This document shows, piece by piece, positions 11,252 through 23,600 of a stretch of DNA of 64,000 nucleotides. Below the pieces are notes generated by a model that worked only from the letters and a program-made list of their open reading frames with translations, did not search any database and was not told the DNA's origin. Both the position numbers and the translations under genes were made by a program. Numbering within the stretch: the stretch's first letter is position 1; every line of letters begins with the position of its first letter. The DNA comes from Plectranthus barbatus (lineage: Eukaryota; Streptophyta; Magnoliopsida; Lamiales; Lamiaceae). The stretch spans positions 49,769 through 113,768 of the forward strand of contig JAPKLW010001687.1 of assembly GCA_026898455.1 (NCBI GenBank). Direction: 5' to 3'.

Positions 11252-12559
11252 GTAATTGTGCATATAGAAGCCAAAAATGATGCGTAACAGTGATCGCGTG
11301 CATATTTAGATAGAGTTTCGGTACAACTCGGGGACAGGAAAAACGATACAGAAAATGGGTTCTCAACCCTTATTATAGATGAAAAAGTAAGAGAAAACCC
11401 TAGATTTAACCCTAGCCGCCGATGAGCTCGCGGTCGTCGAGATTCTCGGGGTCGGTTAGAGTTGGCAATGGTTATGCGCCACCAGGTCCCTTGAGCTGCT
11501 AACTTGCTTCCTCGATGCATGTTTCATGGTCGTGCCGACCATGAACTGTGGTCTGTAGTGACCACGTGACTTAGTTGCTTTGTCTCAGTCGGTTGCTAGT
11601 TGGGTCCATGGACTTTACTCTTTGGGTCGATTGGGCTTGGGCTGCTAGGGTCTGCCTCCAACAATAGCCCTTTTCAATTTGAGGGTCTATCCGAGATAGG
11701 TGCTGGAATCAAAACCTTCGACCAAGACAAGTAAAGAGTGCGGAGTCTTGAGGCGCCCCATGGGACATCCTCAAGGGCCCAGGAGGTATTTCCGGAGAAT
11801 CGCAGCTCCTATTTGAAAGAGGAGGATAGTCAGAAAATTATCTCTGATTCATATGGTTGTTCGCTGGGAACGTTTGCATATGATAGTGTCAGTGACTTCG
11901 AAAAGTTGTCCTAAGGGCCAGTGCGTGGGTCCAAAATCCATGCGGATATTTAGAATCATTTCGGAGAATATTCTCTTGCATGGAGCGTTAATCTCATGCA
12001 TGCACTCTTGGGCTCCGTGGAGCGGGCAAGTTCTGGCGGATTTAAGGCATTAGTGGGTTCCCTTGGAGGGTCCCTTATTCCCGTCAGTCTTGCCGATCAC
12101 ATCAGAGTTTGTCACGCTGCATTAAGCTTTGGCCTATGCCTTTTGTGATCGGGTCTATGGTGAGGAGGTTTCAGGATCGATAGCGAGAACCTAGCGTGCT
12201 CGGTGGCAAGCATCGAGGATGACTCTTGCCTATTTTGCCACCCTTGCGGTGGCATATTCGCAGTTACACAGAAATTCGGGGTCGTTTATGTTAAGTCGAA
12301 CAATTTTTTTGTTTAAAATTGTGCGCCTCTTCATTTTCTTTCATTCACGAACCTACGAGCTTTCTCTCAACTTCCTCTCTCTCTATTTCTTGATAATTTC
12401 TCTCCCGCGACTCAACTACTTTGGCGATGCTGTTGTTTCTGATGGTGTTCTGGTTCGCGCGCTTTGTTTAGCTTCCTCTTTTGGTGAGTTTACTTTTCTT
12501 CCTTCACTTTTTATTCTTTCATGCTTTGATTTCATTGCTTTGTCCCCTGTTTGATCATG
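11252..12559. other. Unclassified, no gene recognised
   Basis: This moderately GC-rich stretch contains no open frame I can assign. The CT-rich run followed by a short AT-rich tract near 12,350-12,550 looks like a transcript leader of a retroelement. No LTR pair or primer-binding site was found, so I leave it unassigned. Confidence 0.3.
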
Positions 12560-13769
12560 TGATATATGTGCCTTGTATGGTTTAGTCGCAAATTCGAGGG
12601 GGGGGGGTATTCTTGTTTTGTTGGTTGCATATCTGCGAGATCAGGGCCGCACTCCTCCTCCGCTGCGGCCGACGGCGATGATGGTGGTGGCTCAGACCGG
12701 GACAGTGAAGGTGGCAGGGGTAGACGGTGGCGAGCAATTGCGCGCGGGCTATGTGCAGGCAAACCACAGCGCCACCTGTGTGCAGTCTTGCTCTTCCGGT
12801 GAGCAACGAACGACGAGCAACGATGGGCGGGGCGGCGGCTTGCATGGCGAACAACGGCCAGTTAGCCGGGGGCGCAGGCTACAGGTTGCACGAAGCTTTG
12901 CGCAGCTTTGCGCATCTCTGAGGGTGTTTTCCAGCGGCGATGGCCGGTCTGTGGTGGCCCGACGAGCTGTGTACACGCGAGCTTTACGTTCGTGATGTGT
13001 AAAACGGGTCCAGTTGTCCAATTTTCTAAATCGATCAAATCTTGGAGGCACAATTCAGAAAATAATTAAGATCTCAATCCAAGTAGTAGGAGCCCAGTTG
13101 AAGATTTGTAAAATAAATTCGAACTTTAATAGATAGGATTTATTTTTATATTTGTATCATGGGGCCACAAAGACTTATTTTATTTGTTTTATTATTTGTT
13201 TTCGCATGATACATGTGATTTATTAATTGCGCATCATCCAAACATATTGTAGATAATAGGAAGCACATTTACTGCTTATCATTAACTGGTTTCGAAGCAT
13301 ACTTATGTGATGCATTTCATTAAGTTAAATTATTGCAATGAATTCGGTGTTCATGCGCGGTATGATAGAATCTTAGCAATGTCATAATTTATAGCAACAT
13401 GAAATAATTTGTGCGTGATTGAACATTATGAATGAAAATTACTAAGTTGATTAATTATATAAAGACCTCCACAAAGCAATCTCTTATTAGAAGTGAATAA
13501 TTTAATAAGAAAATGTCTACATGTGTAGCTTGCTTATTTTATTATTCATAAGTTCTAATAGATGAGATTTCTTAAAACAAACATTTAGTTCATGTGAGAA
13601 GTGGGAGCTCATGCGTAAACGTCTACAGTGTAGCTTGCATATTTGATCCTTCACAAGTTCTCTAGGATTGAATTGAATGAGACACTCTTTTAATAAAAGA
13701 TCATGCGTCATGGATCTGGTGTGTATGACAAATCGGTTTTTATATGGAAATGTTAGTTTGTGGTATATT
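12560..13769 (+). mobile_element. Copia leader fragment, plus orientation
   Basis: The sequence parallels the reverse complement of the untranslated leader of the copia element at 49,017-50,537. It has a GC-rich block (12,640-13,000), then AATAGATAGGATTTATTT and GGGGCCAC, then two GTAGCTTGC-type repeats next to GTCTAC (13,514 and 13,619). It is therefore the 5' leader of the same family in plus orientation. No LTR or primer-binding site is visible to its left. It abuts an LTR of the opposite orientation at 13,770, so the two are not parts of one intact element. Confidence 0.55.
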
Positions 13770-15240
13770 TGAAGGGATTCGCGAACTGAATCACGAAGTC
13801 CATTTGCCAAGATCGATAATTGGAATATCAAAAATAAATTACTATGTCTCTGATTATTCCTAGCATGCTCTTATTGATTATGCATAAGGGGGTTTATGCG
13901 GAATACCTGGATTGTAGAAACCTGAAGAACGAGTACGCAGTGATTTGATCTTGATCTCTTTTCCCGCGCACAAAGATTAATTCCTAACAGATAAAAGGAA
14001 GTAAATCTAATGAAAACTAATAATAATTTTCGAAAATAAGAAGGAGAGAGAAGAAAGAAGATGATCCTCCTGATCTGATCTTCTGATCTGTATCCCAACT
14101 CAATCCGAATATCTGGTGAAGATTCCCTTCGGATTCCTTGTCCGGTTGAGAAGCAAAATTTCCTCCTCGTTTCTCAGATCTAGTCAATCACACACAGCTC
14201 ACCAAATTCTGGTTTGCTGTGTTGCAACTTATGATCTTGTGGTGTGTTGTGATATGAGAAACTGATGCCTATTTATAGGAAAATACTGGACTTCTATTCG
14301 GTCTGAGTTTTCATGGGCCAGACCAGGGACCAGAATGCAAATAGCAAATAAGGCCAATCAATTAATTAATTCTCATATTCAACCCAGAATATAATTAATT
14401 AATTAATATTGATTCATTCCCCCAAAGAATCAATATTGTCCTACCTATTTGCTACCACGTTTTGAGGTACGGGTTGCATGGGCTCGGTTTATCCCTACAT
14501 TTAAGGTTACAGACATTTGTTAATTAATTTAAGCTTTGACAAGCTATTTAATTAATTAACATCTTATATTCCTGAGTCAATCCACTCAAACCTTTTCACT
14601 TATGCTTGAACTTAATCAGCCTACAGAACTTTAGCATAACAAACCTTTTGAGCTGCTCAGGGAATGTCACCATCATATACTGGATGTGGTTACCTAGTTC
14701 CGGTACCAGACAGTCATATACAGAATGTTATTACCCAAGATACAGATATATAGGCTCAACTAGAACCTTTCACTGCAACTCAAAGTGATACACAATCTGC
14801 ATATACTTCCGTACCTTCATTTAGGTTTAGGATCTCATCAAGCCATAGAGATATGGATTCTTTTAATGTCAGATAAAAGAATCAATCTCAACTTAGGTCC
14901 TTATCAATGTGTGCTCCACACCAGCATACCAAGCCATCCAAGATAAGATGCTTATTACCGCGTATGCTGCAGCCTACACTGACAGTTTATCCTGGAACTG
15001 TCTCAGCTGTGATAACTATTTATATCTCGCTAGGTCAAACGATCCATGCGATCTTCCGTGATCTACTACACACAGTATGATCTCCTTATCGACGAGATAA
15101 GAGGATAAGAGCGTTTATGACACATGTTTGTTAATTCAGACAGGAGATGAACATACAACATTTATGATTCCCAGTATATTAGCCAATCGACCTTATACAT
15201 AATATACTAATCATAATGCTTTCAGTATATAAATCCATCA
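13770..15240 (-). mobile_element. 3' LTR of a minus-strand Ty1/copia element
   Basis: This segment starts TGAAGGGATTCGCGAACTG on the plus strand and ends AAATCCATCA. It aligns by eye with the LTRs at 25,220-26,627 and 50,556-51,954, including the phrase GGGCCAGAC and the AATTAATTAAT blocks. On the minus strand a purine run (GTGGGAGAT) immediately precedes it and a copia pol tail lies just upstream (15,326-15,428). This identifies it as the 3' LTR of a minus-strand copia. Confidence 0.75.
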
Positions 15241-15325
15241 ATCTCCCACTTATACTCAAAGCATTATACAAGTGCTTTCCAGAGTATAACGCGTCTAAAC
15301 TAATCTAGCTATTACATCAATCATT

Positions 15326-15428
15326 CTACGTGGCTAGCTTTGCCCTCAGCCCAAGGTTACGTACATACATCTCGTAGACCTTCTGAAGCAGAGCTTTTGT
15401 GAATGGATCTGCTAGATTATCATCCCTG
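15326..15428 (-). pseudogene. C-terminal tail of copia pol (RNase H)
   Basis: The minus strand encodes DDNLADPFTKALLQK and then about 18 residues to a TAG stop. LADPFTKAL is the strongly conserved end of Ty1/copia RNase H. About 85 bp separate the stop from the 3' LTR, the normal spacing. Upstream coding sequence is lost at a breakpoint near 15,428. Confidence 0.8.
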
Positions 15429-15699
15429 GGATTCAAGAGAGAAAGAATAGATCTATAAGTCCAGTCAGTTTGGTGAGTAAAAAATTACTCTAAGTGGGCT
15501 ACCACATCTTGAGAATTCATCTGAGAGGTTAGGAAGCTTGTGCCCACCAAGTAGCCTTACTGACGTAGGGGATGCAAAGTTAATTCCATGGGGCGCAGAT
15601 ATTTTTAAAAGGATAGAACGCTGAGTAAATGAAGAAATAAATCTACTCTATCTTAACATTCTCGCTGAGAAAACTGAGGCTTGTGAGGTATTGCACAGA

Positions 15700-16945
15700 T
15701 ATTTTAGGTGATGGAGGCAATTCTATCTGGTCAAGCATGAATTAAATAAAGAAGACCATCATATCGTGCATGCCAGATTGGGTTTGACGTTCCGGAGATC
15801 GGATGAGATATGGGTGAAGGAGTGGAGTGCCCAAGGTGAGTCAAGGGAGCTGAATGAGGGGAAGTAAGAATGAGGCTTCTGACCATCCACACTTCCAGAG
15901 ATCAAACATTTGATGAGAAGAATGTCTACCTGGATGTGCACATGCTCCCCCAGCTGACTATGTCTTCGTGCTTGATGCCTCCATCCTTGAACCTCCAATA
16001 CCTGAAGTCCTTCCTAGCCATACTGAGTCTGAAGAAATCTCAGTACCAACTCCAACTTTGGAGGCATATCAGAATTACATAGCTGCTTGGACAGAGAAGG
16101 TGAGGAGACTCTTAGAGCAGGAATGAAGTGAGGAAGCTGAGTTACAGAAGGCTAAGTAAGAGCTTTCAGCTGTTGAGCAAGAGAAGAAGGAACTAGAGTA
16201 GCCTCTCTCTCTGTCTGCTGAACTGACTCTGCAATCTACCACAAAGAGAGCAGCCGAACTTATTCAAACTATCATAGCTCTGGTTGTGATAACCTTGCTA
16301 AGACTGTTAATCAAATAAGAGCCAAGAAGATAAGGAGGTTGATAGAGGCCATAGAAGCCGAGAAAGAGTAGAAGAGGAAGGAAGATCAGATGAAAAGGAA
16401 AGAAGCAGAAAAATTTGAGAAGAGAGAGGAGGAAAGGAGGATGTGGTTGAAAGTGGTGCCTTTTTCGCCCACCATCATATATACTGAAAGCCAAAGACCT
16501 CCAGTGCTGAAGCTGACAATCAAATTCAAACCACCATCAGTCCCTCACAGTCTGACGTGCTTACAGAGATGCAAACTTACTTCCAAAGTCAGCTTGAAGA
16601 AATCAAAGTAAGACTTGATGAAAAAGATAAGAAAGAGGCTGAAAAGTATGAGTCCATCTCGTCCATCAAGACTACAGTCTCGACCCTAGTTTATATTGTC
16701 TAAAAGGGGGGAGAGGAGCGCAGAAAAGAAAAGGAGGAGAGGAAGCATAAGTATGAGGAAGAAATGAAGAAAAGGGAACCTGAGGAGGCTGAGAGAGTAA
16801 GGTGCGAAGAAGCTGAGGAGAAGAGGAGGGAGACTTAATTTCAGACGCTTGTGGAGTTGGTGGAGAAACTGTCTGGATATAAACCATCCTCATCCGAGAA
16901 ACCTCCTCACAACAATGATAATAATGCAAATAATGACCGACCCTG
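15700..16945 (+). pseudogene. Degraded retroelement ORF with charged coiled-coil C-terminus
   Basis: Several plus-strand frames, broken by stops and shifts, encode a proline- and acid-rich part (around EEISVPTPTLEAYQNYIAAW, 16,030-16,090). They then encode a long Lys/Glu-rich coiled-coil (16,380-16,850) and a short tail ending near NNDNNANND. The layout resembles the ORF at 32,802-33,440 and is of the kind found after pol in Sirevirus-like copia elements. Function is unknown and the element boundaries are not visible. The flanks 15,429-15,700 and 16,946-17,217 hold nothing recognisable. Confidence 0.4.
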
Positions 16946-17217
16946 ATGTCCCGAGTCCAAGCGACCCATATCTCAGAGAACACCTTTAGCAGTATATATG
17001 TATGTATAGGTTGTTAAAATAATACCCTACTCATTAATAATAAAAGTACTGCATATACTTGCTAAAATATATTTTCCTTATGAGCCACTACAGGATGGTG
17101 ACTAATATTCGAGGAACCACGCATGCATCATTTGGTAGGCCTAATTTGGTTAATTTTCGATTGTGCAAGAACTTAAAGAGCTACTCATGAATATGAAAAT
17201 TGTTTTTTTTTGTGTGT

Positions 17218-18646
17218 TGATGAGGCTAAAATTGATCGCTCAAAACTAACGCTACTCAAGTAATAAAATATTAATCCAAGGATCTTCTCGCTTTGCCCAA
17301 AGGAATACCGTTTACTTGTGAGGATTCTTATAGCTAAGCAACTTCTAGTCGTTGAATTTTTGTTCTATTTCCCTAAGCTCAAATTTAAACTCACTACTTA
17401 AACACTAAAACAACAATCATACTTCATCATTTATCAATTGCAATTTCAAATCAAATCTTCAATTTCGTAATCAAAATGATAAATAAGTCTCACAAATGCT
17501 CAAAGAGGAAAGAACGGATGTTGATAAGAATATCGGTGTGATACAATTGAGTTTAACTATGATGCAAACATTATTTAATTCCTAGATGGATGGACTATTA
17601 CCCTACACTAGCCAACCCCCTATCACAACGAGTTGATCGTTGATGACACTAGAAACCTCAAACAGCTACGTTATCGGCTCCTAATGCACTCCTAACAGCA
17701 CGTAAATCATTATCCTATGCCCTTCCTCCGCACAGGGATTAGATCGAGGAACACAAGAATACACACTATTCACGACACTCCTATCCGCGTGTTGGCTGCA
17801 ATATTCGTATCAATTAACACCTAGATTGGCTATTACCTACACCTAGGTGCATAAGAACAAGCTCCAGTGTGATTCAATCTCAAATAGGAAAGTAAACAAG
17901 CATAATTCAACCTAATTTTCTCACACCTTAATTCAAATCAACATCCAAGGAAATTTAGAATTCCATATCTCTCATGTTCAACATTACAATATCCAATTCA
18001 AAGCAAAACATTACAAGAGATAGGTTTAGATGAATTTCTTCCCCTAATTGAGCACTTTGATCTTGATCTACCCCCTTTGATCTTCAATTCTTCTCCAAGG
18101 ATTGATGAAATAGCTCCTTAACACCTTTTGTGAGGTTTTGGAGAAGATGGTAGAGAGAATTTAGGATATTTTTTAGTAGATTTGACAAAAGTTCTTAATA
18201 TAATCGTTTTTCCCCTTTTTATGCTGAGCTAGCAGAGCCTCCGATCGCCCGGAATGATGAGAGATCGCCCGAGATGTCCAGAAATAGAGATACTGTTGTT
18301 CAGCCCGGCCAGGATCGACCGAAACAGAGTCTGCTCGACAGAAATTTGCCTCTAAAATTGCAGATCGGTCGAGCACTGCACAGATGGACCGAAATTTGCC
18401 TCTGAAATGCACAGATCGACCGATCACTGCACCGATTGACCGGAATATGCCTCTGAACAGCTCAGATCGACCGGTCTCTACAGGATCTGGCGATTTCCTC
18501 CAAAATCAAGCCGAAAATGCTGAATAATGCTCAAAATCTAACCTAACCCATCCAAAACACACAAAACACAAAAACACAACAAAAAGAAGACAAACATCGA
18601 AATATAGGTCAAACATCGAAATATAGGTCATTTTAAGCACATATCA
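17218..18646 (-). repeat. 3' LTR of Athila-type element G1
   Basis: The 1,429-bp segment reads TGATGAGGC...CATATCA with TG/CA ends. It is preceded on the minus strand by the polypurine tract at 18,661-18,647. The same first 13 bases recur next to the primer site at 27,779, confirming the LTR edge. Within it, 18,235-18,475 is an array of GATCGACCGATC-like palindromes. Confidence 0.8.
18235..18475. repeat. TCGRYCGA-type array in the G1 LTR, 51-bp units
   Basis: CAGATCGGTCGAGCACTGCA, CAGATCGACCGATCACTGCA and CAGATCGACCGG begin at 18,361, 18,412 and 18,463, an exact 51-bp spacing. Further degenerate copies (GATCGCCCGG, GATCGACCGAA) lie to the left. Each unit centres on a near-palindrome containing two CpG sites. 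Confidence 0.8.
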
Positions 18647-18661
18647 TAATCCCCCAAACTT
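18647..18661 (-). promoter_or_regulatory. Polypurine tract of G1
   Basis: The minus strand reads AAGTTTGGGGGATTA directly before the TGATATGTG end of the LTR. This is the plus-strand priming site used during reverse transcription of gypsy elements. Confidence 0.8.
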
Positions 18662-18666
18662 AAACC

Positions 18667-20404
18667 TTTGATTGTCCTCAATCAAAACAAAGTAAAGCAA
18701 TCATTCAACCTCGTGCAATACCTCATGCTCATCTTGATTATCTTAGCAAACGAGATTATCACCTAACTTTGTGACATGTTTAATGCTAAGGACACAAACC
18801 ACTCATCAAGTATGGATAAGAAAAATGAACACACTCACTCTCGTGTTTAGGGACGATGAGAATCACTCAATCAGAAGATATCGAGCTTGAATTCCATAAG
18901 CTCGCATCAATTCTCACCACTATACTCTAATGAGTTAGCTCCTAGAATCAAGAAGGTCTTTGCTTTGGTTATAACGTGGCTAACTAAAAGGTAGGTGATT
19001 TTTGGGCCAAAGTAACTAAACTCCTCAATTTCCCAAGAACCCTCCAAACTTGTTATCTTCAAACCACTCCAACCCGAGGCTTATTTGATCACAAAACTTT
19101 TCTTTCTTTCTTTTTTTTTCTTTTTCTTTCTTTTTCTCTTTTTTTTCTTTTTCAATGGCACCACCATTCATTCATTTTGTGGATGCCTTTTCTTTTTCTT
19201 TTTTTTCTTTTCAAACACTTGCACCAATTTTTTCGTAGGTGCCTAATTTACAAGGATTCACAACAATCCTTTATTTCATTCCTTTCATGCCTCATCACTT
19301 GCAATACCAAAATACGAATCAACTCCCATCCCGACTAATATCACCGTATTCACCCTCATACACTCTCCCCCCCAAACTTGGTCCAAATTATATTAAGGAA
19401 AATTCTCCAATAAAGCTCAATCACGGGGGTGAAAGATATGAAGGGAAAATAATTTTCAAAATAAACACCTTATACTCCTAATGTCTAAGGTAGGACTAAG
19501 AATCAATGGCCTAATATCATTTTCTAGTCACATACTCATGTTAATAGATCGAGAATAGATACAAGTTCTAGATTTCTCACTCTCAATCTCGCCGCTCTCA
19601 AACAAAAATGATATGACAATATCTAGGCTCAAAACTCACGGCATTTTGTCAAGTCCTATGCATTAACCAAACACAAAACTCGGCAATTCAAAAGTTAAAC
19701 TCAAACATGCTTAGATAACAAGATTCCGCCCTATCATAGGTTGAAGTAAAATTCAAACTCCACCTAGTAAATCATGGTCCAATCTCAAGCCTAAGTTGGG
19801 TTCATCACACACACACACAAGCACACAACATCCTAAAATAACAACTAAATGCAATGAATCTAAATGGCAAGAGAAACGATAAAATGTGTTACCCATCGGT
19901 AGCCACGATCAAACCGCTTCTCCAATGCCTTATGTACCCACTAAACAAACACAAACACCACCAATTTTGAGCAAAATTCATTCCATTAAGTTCTCATTTC
20001 CACCATTCGAACCACAAACCAATTAATAAAGAAAGATAGGATATTAACCACTAGCATAACCATTCAAATCCATCCATTCATCAAAACCACAAACCAAACA
20101 AAATCAAAAGAAGTTAATCATGCTAACTCAATAATAATTCCAACCATCATCCATAATCAAAATCATTCAAAATAAAAATCCAAACCAAATCCCGAATACA
20201 AAGGTAGATCAAATTATCATAGTACAACCATATTGAACTACTCAAATTCAGGGATAGAATTCATCACACGACAACTAAACCAAAGCAAACTAAAAATAGA
20301 GGGAGAGAGGAGAGAATGAACCAAGGTACCGACTACCGGCACATCCCCCCAAACTTAGTCAAGTCAAGTGAGACTAAGTTTGTCAAAAAGGTAGGTGGGC
20401 ATCA
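18667..20404. other. Non-coding 3' region of G1
   Basis: This 1.7-kb stretch lies between the end of the env-like ORF and the polypurine tract. It has no coding frame. It contains long C/T runs (19,095-19,160 and 19,186-19,215). On the minus strand these are GA-rich and could form purine-pyrimidine structures. Confidence 0.5.
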
Positions 20405-20603
20405 TCAATCCTCACGCTCCTGTGGTGAGCGATCATGGCGGCGACAAACATACGGTACCAGAACATGGCGCAACAGCTCACGAACATCCCCCTGGATCTC
20501 ATCAACTCTCCTATCAAGGCAAGCGAATCGAGTAGCAATAGCAGCCTGGTCAGCTACATATCCAGTCTGAAAGGAAGAAAAGCTATCCTGCAATGTGCCC
20601 CAC

Positions 20604-21999
20604 TGATAAGCTCATATTATTACTCACTTATCTGTATTTTTCTCCATTGTTTCAGTGCAATTAGTTTATGTTTTTACTTATTTCTGTGCATGAGACTATT
20701 TTAGAGGATTTTATGCTTGTCATGGTAAGATTTTGCAGGTTTTAGGCCGAATTCATTGGAAACCCGTACCGAAAGCAGATAATGTTCAAAGTAATAGTCA
20801 CGAATTTATCCACAAGTGGAATCTGACCTAATGGAGAATGGAAATGGGAAAATATTTGAGTTAGCTTTCCAACGCAACTGGAATCGGGTGAATCGGAGTT
20901 CGGGAGCACAAGTTATGGCCAAAACCGTGAGACTGCGCAGAAGGAGCTCGACACATGCATTTCTGTCGATCGAGATGCTCACTGTTGATCGACAGGGAGG
21001 ACATGCTTGTATCTCGATCAAAATTCTCCCTATCGATCGACAGGAAGAACAAGAAGGCTGAATCGACATGGAGGACAACCCGATTTTTGACTTGTTGCCC
21101 TGTCGATCGACACAGAGGCTCGACATAGAGATTTTGGCCTGTTTTGGCAGTTTTTGCTATGTTAGCCCAATACCCAAATTAGGTCTTTCTTTCTCCTCTA
21201 TAAATACTCCTCATTAGGGCACGAATTTAAGACTTTTTTTATGCATTATTGCACTTAGAATAATTAAGCTTTGGAGTTTTCAAGACATTGAAGGTTCCTA
21301 TTTCATTTGTAAGTCGATTAATAATATGTTTGCTTTAATTCTAGTCATGTTTTGTGGCTAGAACCCTAACAGGTTCTAGGGTTATGATTTATCTTTTCTG
21401 ATGCATGCTTATTGAAATCAACTCTTAAGACATGGTTTAATTCTCTGATTTAATTTAATAATCTAGATTAAAAGAAGGACCGAGAGGTGAATTGAGATCT
21501 ACGTTTATTGTTAATAATTGATGGATCGAGAGATGAAAATTATTAACATGAAGAAAGAATTAACTATGTTTGTTTTCTGTCTCAAAAGGAAGAAGCCTAC
21601 ATAGGAATAATTAGATAATTATCGAGATTGACTAATTTGGTGTTCTTGAGACCGAGAGGAGATAGTTACTAATTAGTAATCTAGGGTTTAATTGCCTAAA
21701 CAAGGAATTAAATACACAAAAATCTATGTTTTCCCCATTGCTGAGTTGATTGATATTTGCATGTTGATGATTAGAATGTCTGCCCTAGGATCTGTGCTTT
21801 CCTTTATTGTTTTCAAAACCTTTATTCTATTGCACTGTCATCTTTAATTTACAAAACAAAACCCCTTTTTTAAATTTCTCAAACTTCTATGTTCTAAGAA
21901 TCGTGGCTAGTACTTTGGATAGTTCATTGCACAGTCCCTGTGGGATCGACCAACTTAGGGTGTAAAAATATTATTTGTTGCTGTATTTTACAATTATCA
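20604..21999 (+). mobile_element. Solo LTR of an Athila-type family (TGTCGATCGACA type)
   Basis: The 1,396-bp segment starts TGATAAGCTC and ends CAATTATCA, flanked by the 5-bp direct repeat CCCAC (20,599-20,603 and 22,000-22,004). No primer site, coding region or second LTR is attached, so it is a solo LTR left by LTR-LTR recombination. It carries TGTCGATCGACA-type palindromes at 20,960-21,115, the same type as in element G2. It interrupts the env-like ORF of G1. Confidence 0.9.
20957..21118. repeat. TGTCGATCGACA palindrome array in the solo LTR
   Basis: TCGATCGA cores occur at about 20,965, 21,034 and 21,103 within CTGTCGATCGAGA, CTATCGATCGACAGG and CTGTCGATCGACACAG. Degenerate half-copies (GTTGATCGACAGG, CTCGATCA) lie between. 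The spacing of the three full cores is about 69 bp. Confidence 0.8.
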
Positions 22000-23182
22000 C
22001 CCACCGAGCTTCAAGACCCTGCATAGATATAGACAATGAAGCAACCGAATCAGCAGTTTGCTGCACACTCAAAATAAGCTGTTGCTGCCAATTTTCGAAG
22101 GGTCTCTGTGATGGTGCTCCAGTGCTCGATCTGGCTCCATGTAATCCAGCCTGCTGCTCCTCTGGTAGATGACGGAGAATAGTAAAGTACCCATCTGAGG
22201 ACAACACACCAACAACATCTTTGTGGTCTTCCGAGTCCAACAGCCAATTGGACTTATCTTCCAAAATCTGACATTGTGGTCCAATTCTCCCGGGGCAACT
22301 TTAAAGCAAATTTCCCAAACCTGTAATATTACCACCACGTCACCCCGTGGCCAAAAATTTTCCTACCACAAGAGATGCAGTATCCAAAAATACAGCAGGG
22401 GCATATGGCCCCGACAATTGGATCTCTAAAGCAGCCAACACTGCAGTAATCAATCCACCACAAATAGAGGGATCCTTAGAATTCCACAATCTACTCCACC
22501 CATCCATAAGCATTGCCCCCATAGAAAATTTAATCCCATTCACTAAAGCATGAAGCATATAAAAGTTCTGACAAGATCATATTACTAGACTCGTACCGAC
22601 AGCACACCGATCCTCCCACCAATTTTAGAATGTAACGAAAAATAGGATTCCTAATGTCAGAAGCTCTGCAAGACTTAAGATTAAATGGCCCATTAAATTT
22701 CGTACAAGAAATGAACTCCAAAAACAAAGCAAGATTCAATTCCTTAGGAACAAACGCAGAATTCTCATCACACTCAAAAATTTTATCAATTTCAGCCCTT
22801 TGTAGGAAGAATTATTTCCTCTCATCTTGAACTTCATTGAGAGTGGATTACTGTTGGCACCTTTCAAGACAATGATAGACGCTAGAAACTCCTTTGTCAA
22901 ATCCATGTAGGCCGGCCACCGTGCAGTGAGCAATTTTGACCATCCAATTCCTTTGAGAAGGCTCCAGACATCACTCTTCAACCCTAATGTTCTCAATGTC
23001 TCTTTACATGGGTACTTGGTGCCCAGGATTTGCCTCTCCATCAAATTTTTGAATCGTGCAAATTCCTCGTCATCAAACACTTTGGGCCGCCCCACTGAGG
23101 TGGAAGAACTTCCCTTCGCTTTCTTGCTAGCCATGAGGGAAATCATGGGGTGAGAACTATTTAATTCAGAGAAAATAAGCAC

Positions 23183-23600
23183 AAGAAAGGATTTCAGAAG
23201 AAGAATTTCGACAGAAATGGAAATGGGGCAAAATGGACCCTAGAATTTCTTTTATATTTGCGCACAGATCGGCCGATCCAAGGGAGGATCGACCGATCCG
23301 AGGCTCTGTCCTCCAAATTTTGGTCTGCTCAATCCAGATCGACCAATCACTGCATAGATCGATCAATTTTCTTCCCTGCCCGCAAAAATTTTGAATTCCA
23401 ATCTTTCTCGGCCGATCTCACAGCAGCAAAGGTTGGGATCGGCCAATCATCCACGAGCTGAAATGATCCGTAACAGCCTTGGCCTGAAATTTCCTCAATT
23501 TTACGATTTCCAAGCATCATTTCTTCAGTTTTTCACTCTTCATCAGTTTAACATCTTCCAAAATCTGAGTTCTCAACACACAATCAAGTAAGTCTTGCAA
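23183..23600 (-). repeat. Leader of the G1 env-like ORF with palindrome array
   Basis: Immediately upstream of the env-like ORF (minus strand) lie GATCGGCCGATCC (23,268), GATCGACCGATCC (23,288), GATCGATCA (23,358), CGGCCGATC (23,410) and GATCGGCCAATC (23,438). They are the same motif type as in the G1 LTR 5 kb away, in otherwise non-coding sequence. Confidence 0.7.

Larger units (their letters stand above)
20405..23182 (-). pseudogene. Athila env-like ORF, interrupted
   Basis: On the minus strand the ORF opens in a Met-rich leader near MASKKAKGSSS (about 23,130) and continues FDDEEFARFKNLMERQ and LTARWPAYMDL. These are typical of the Athila ORF found after pol. Frames then shift several times (22,740, 22,560, 22,340). 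A 1,396-bp solo LTR splits the 3' part at 21,999/20,604. The last part (20,593-20,405) holds a heptad-like segment with DRRVDEIQGDVREL and a stop. The frame is continuous across the LTR if the LTR and one 5-bp duplication are ignored, so the ORF was still open there at insertion. Its function is unknown; 'env-like' refers to position only. Confidence 0.7.

Noticed and set aside
12640..13000. GC-rich frames on both strands
   Set aside because: Corresponds to the GC-rich leader of the copia family; frames overlap on both strands with no domain.
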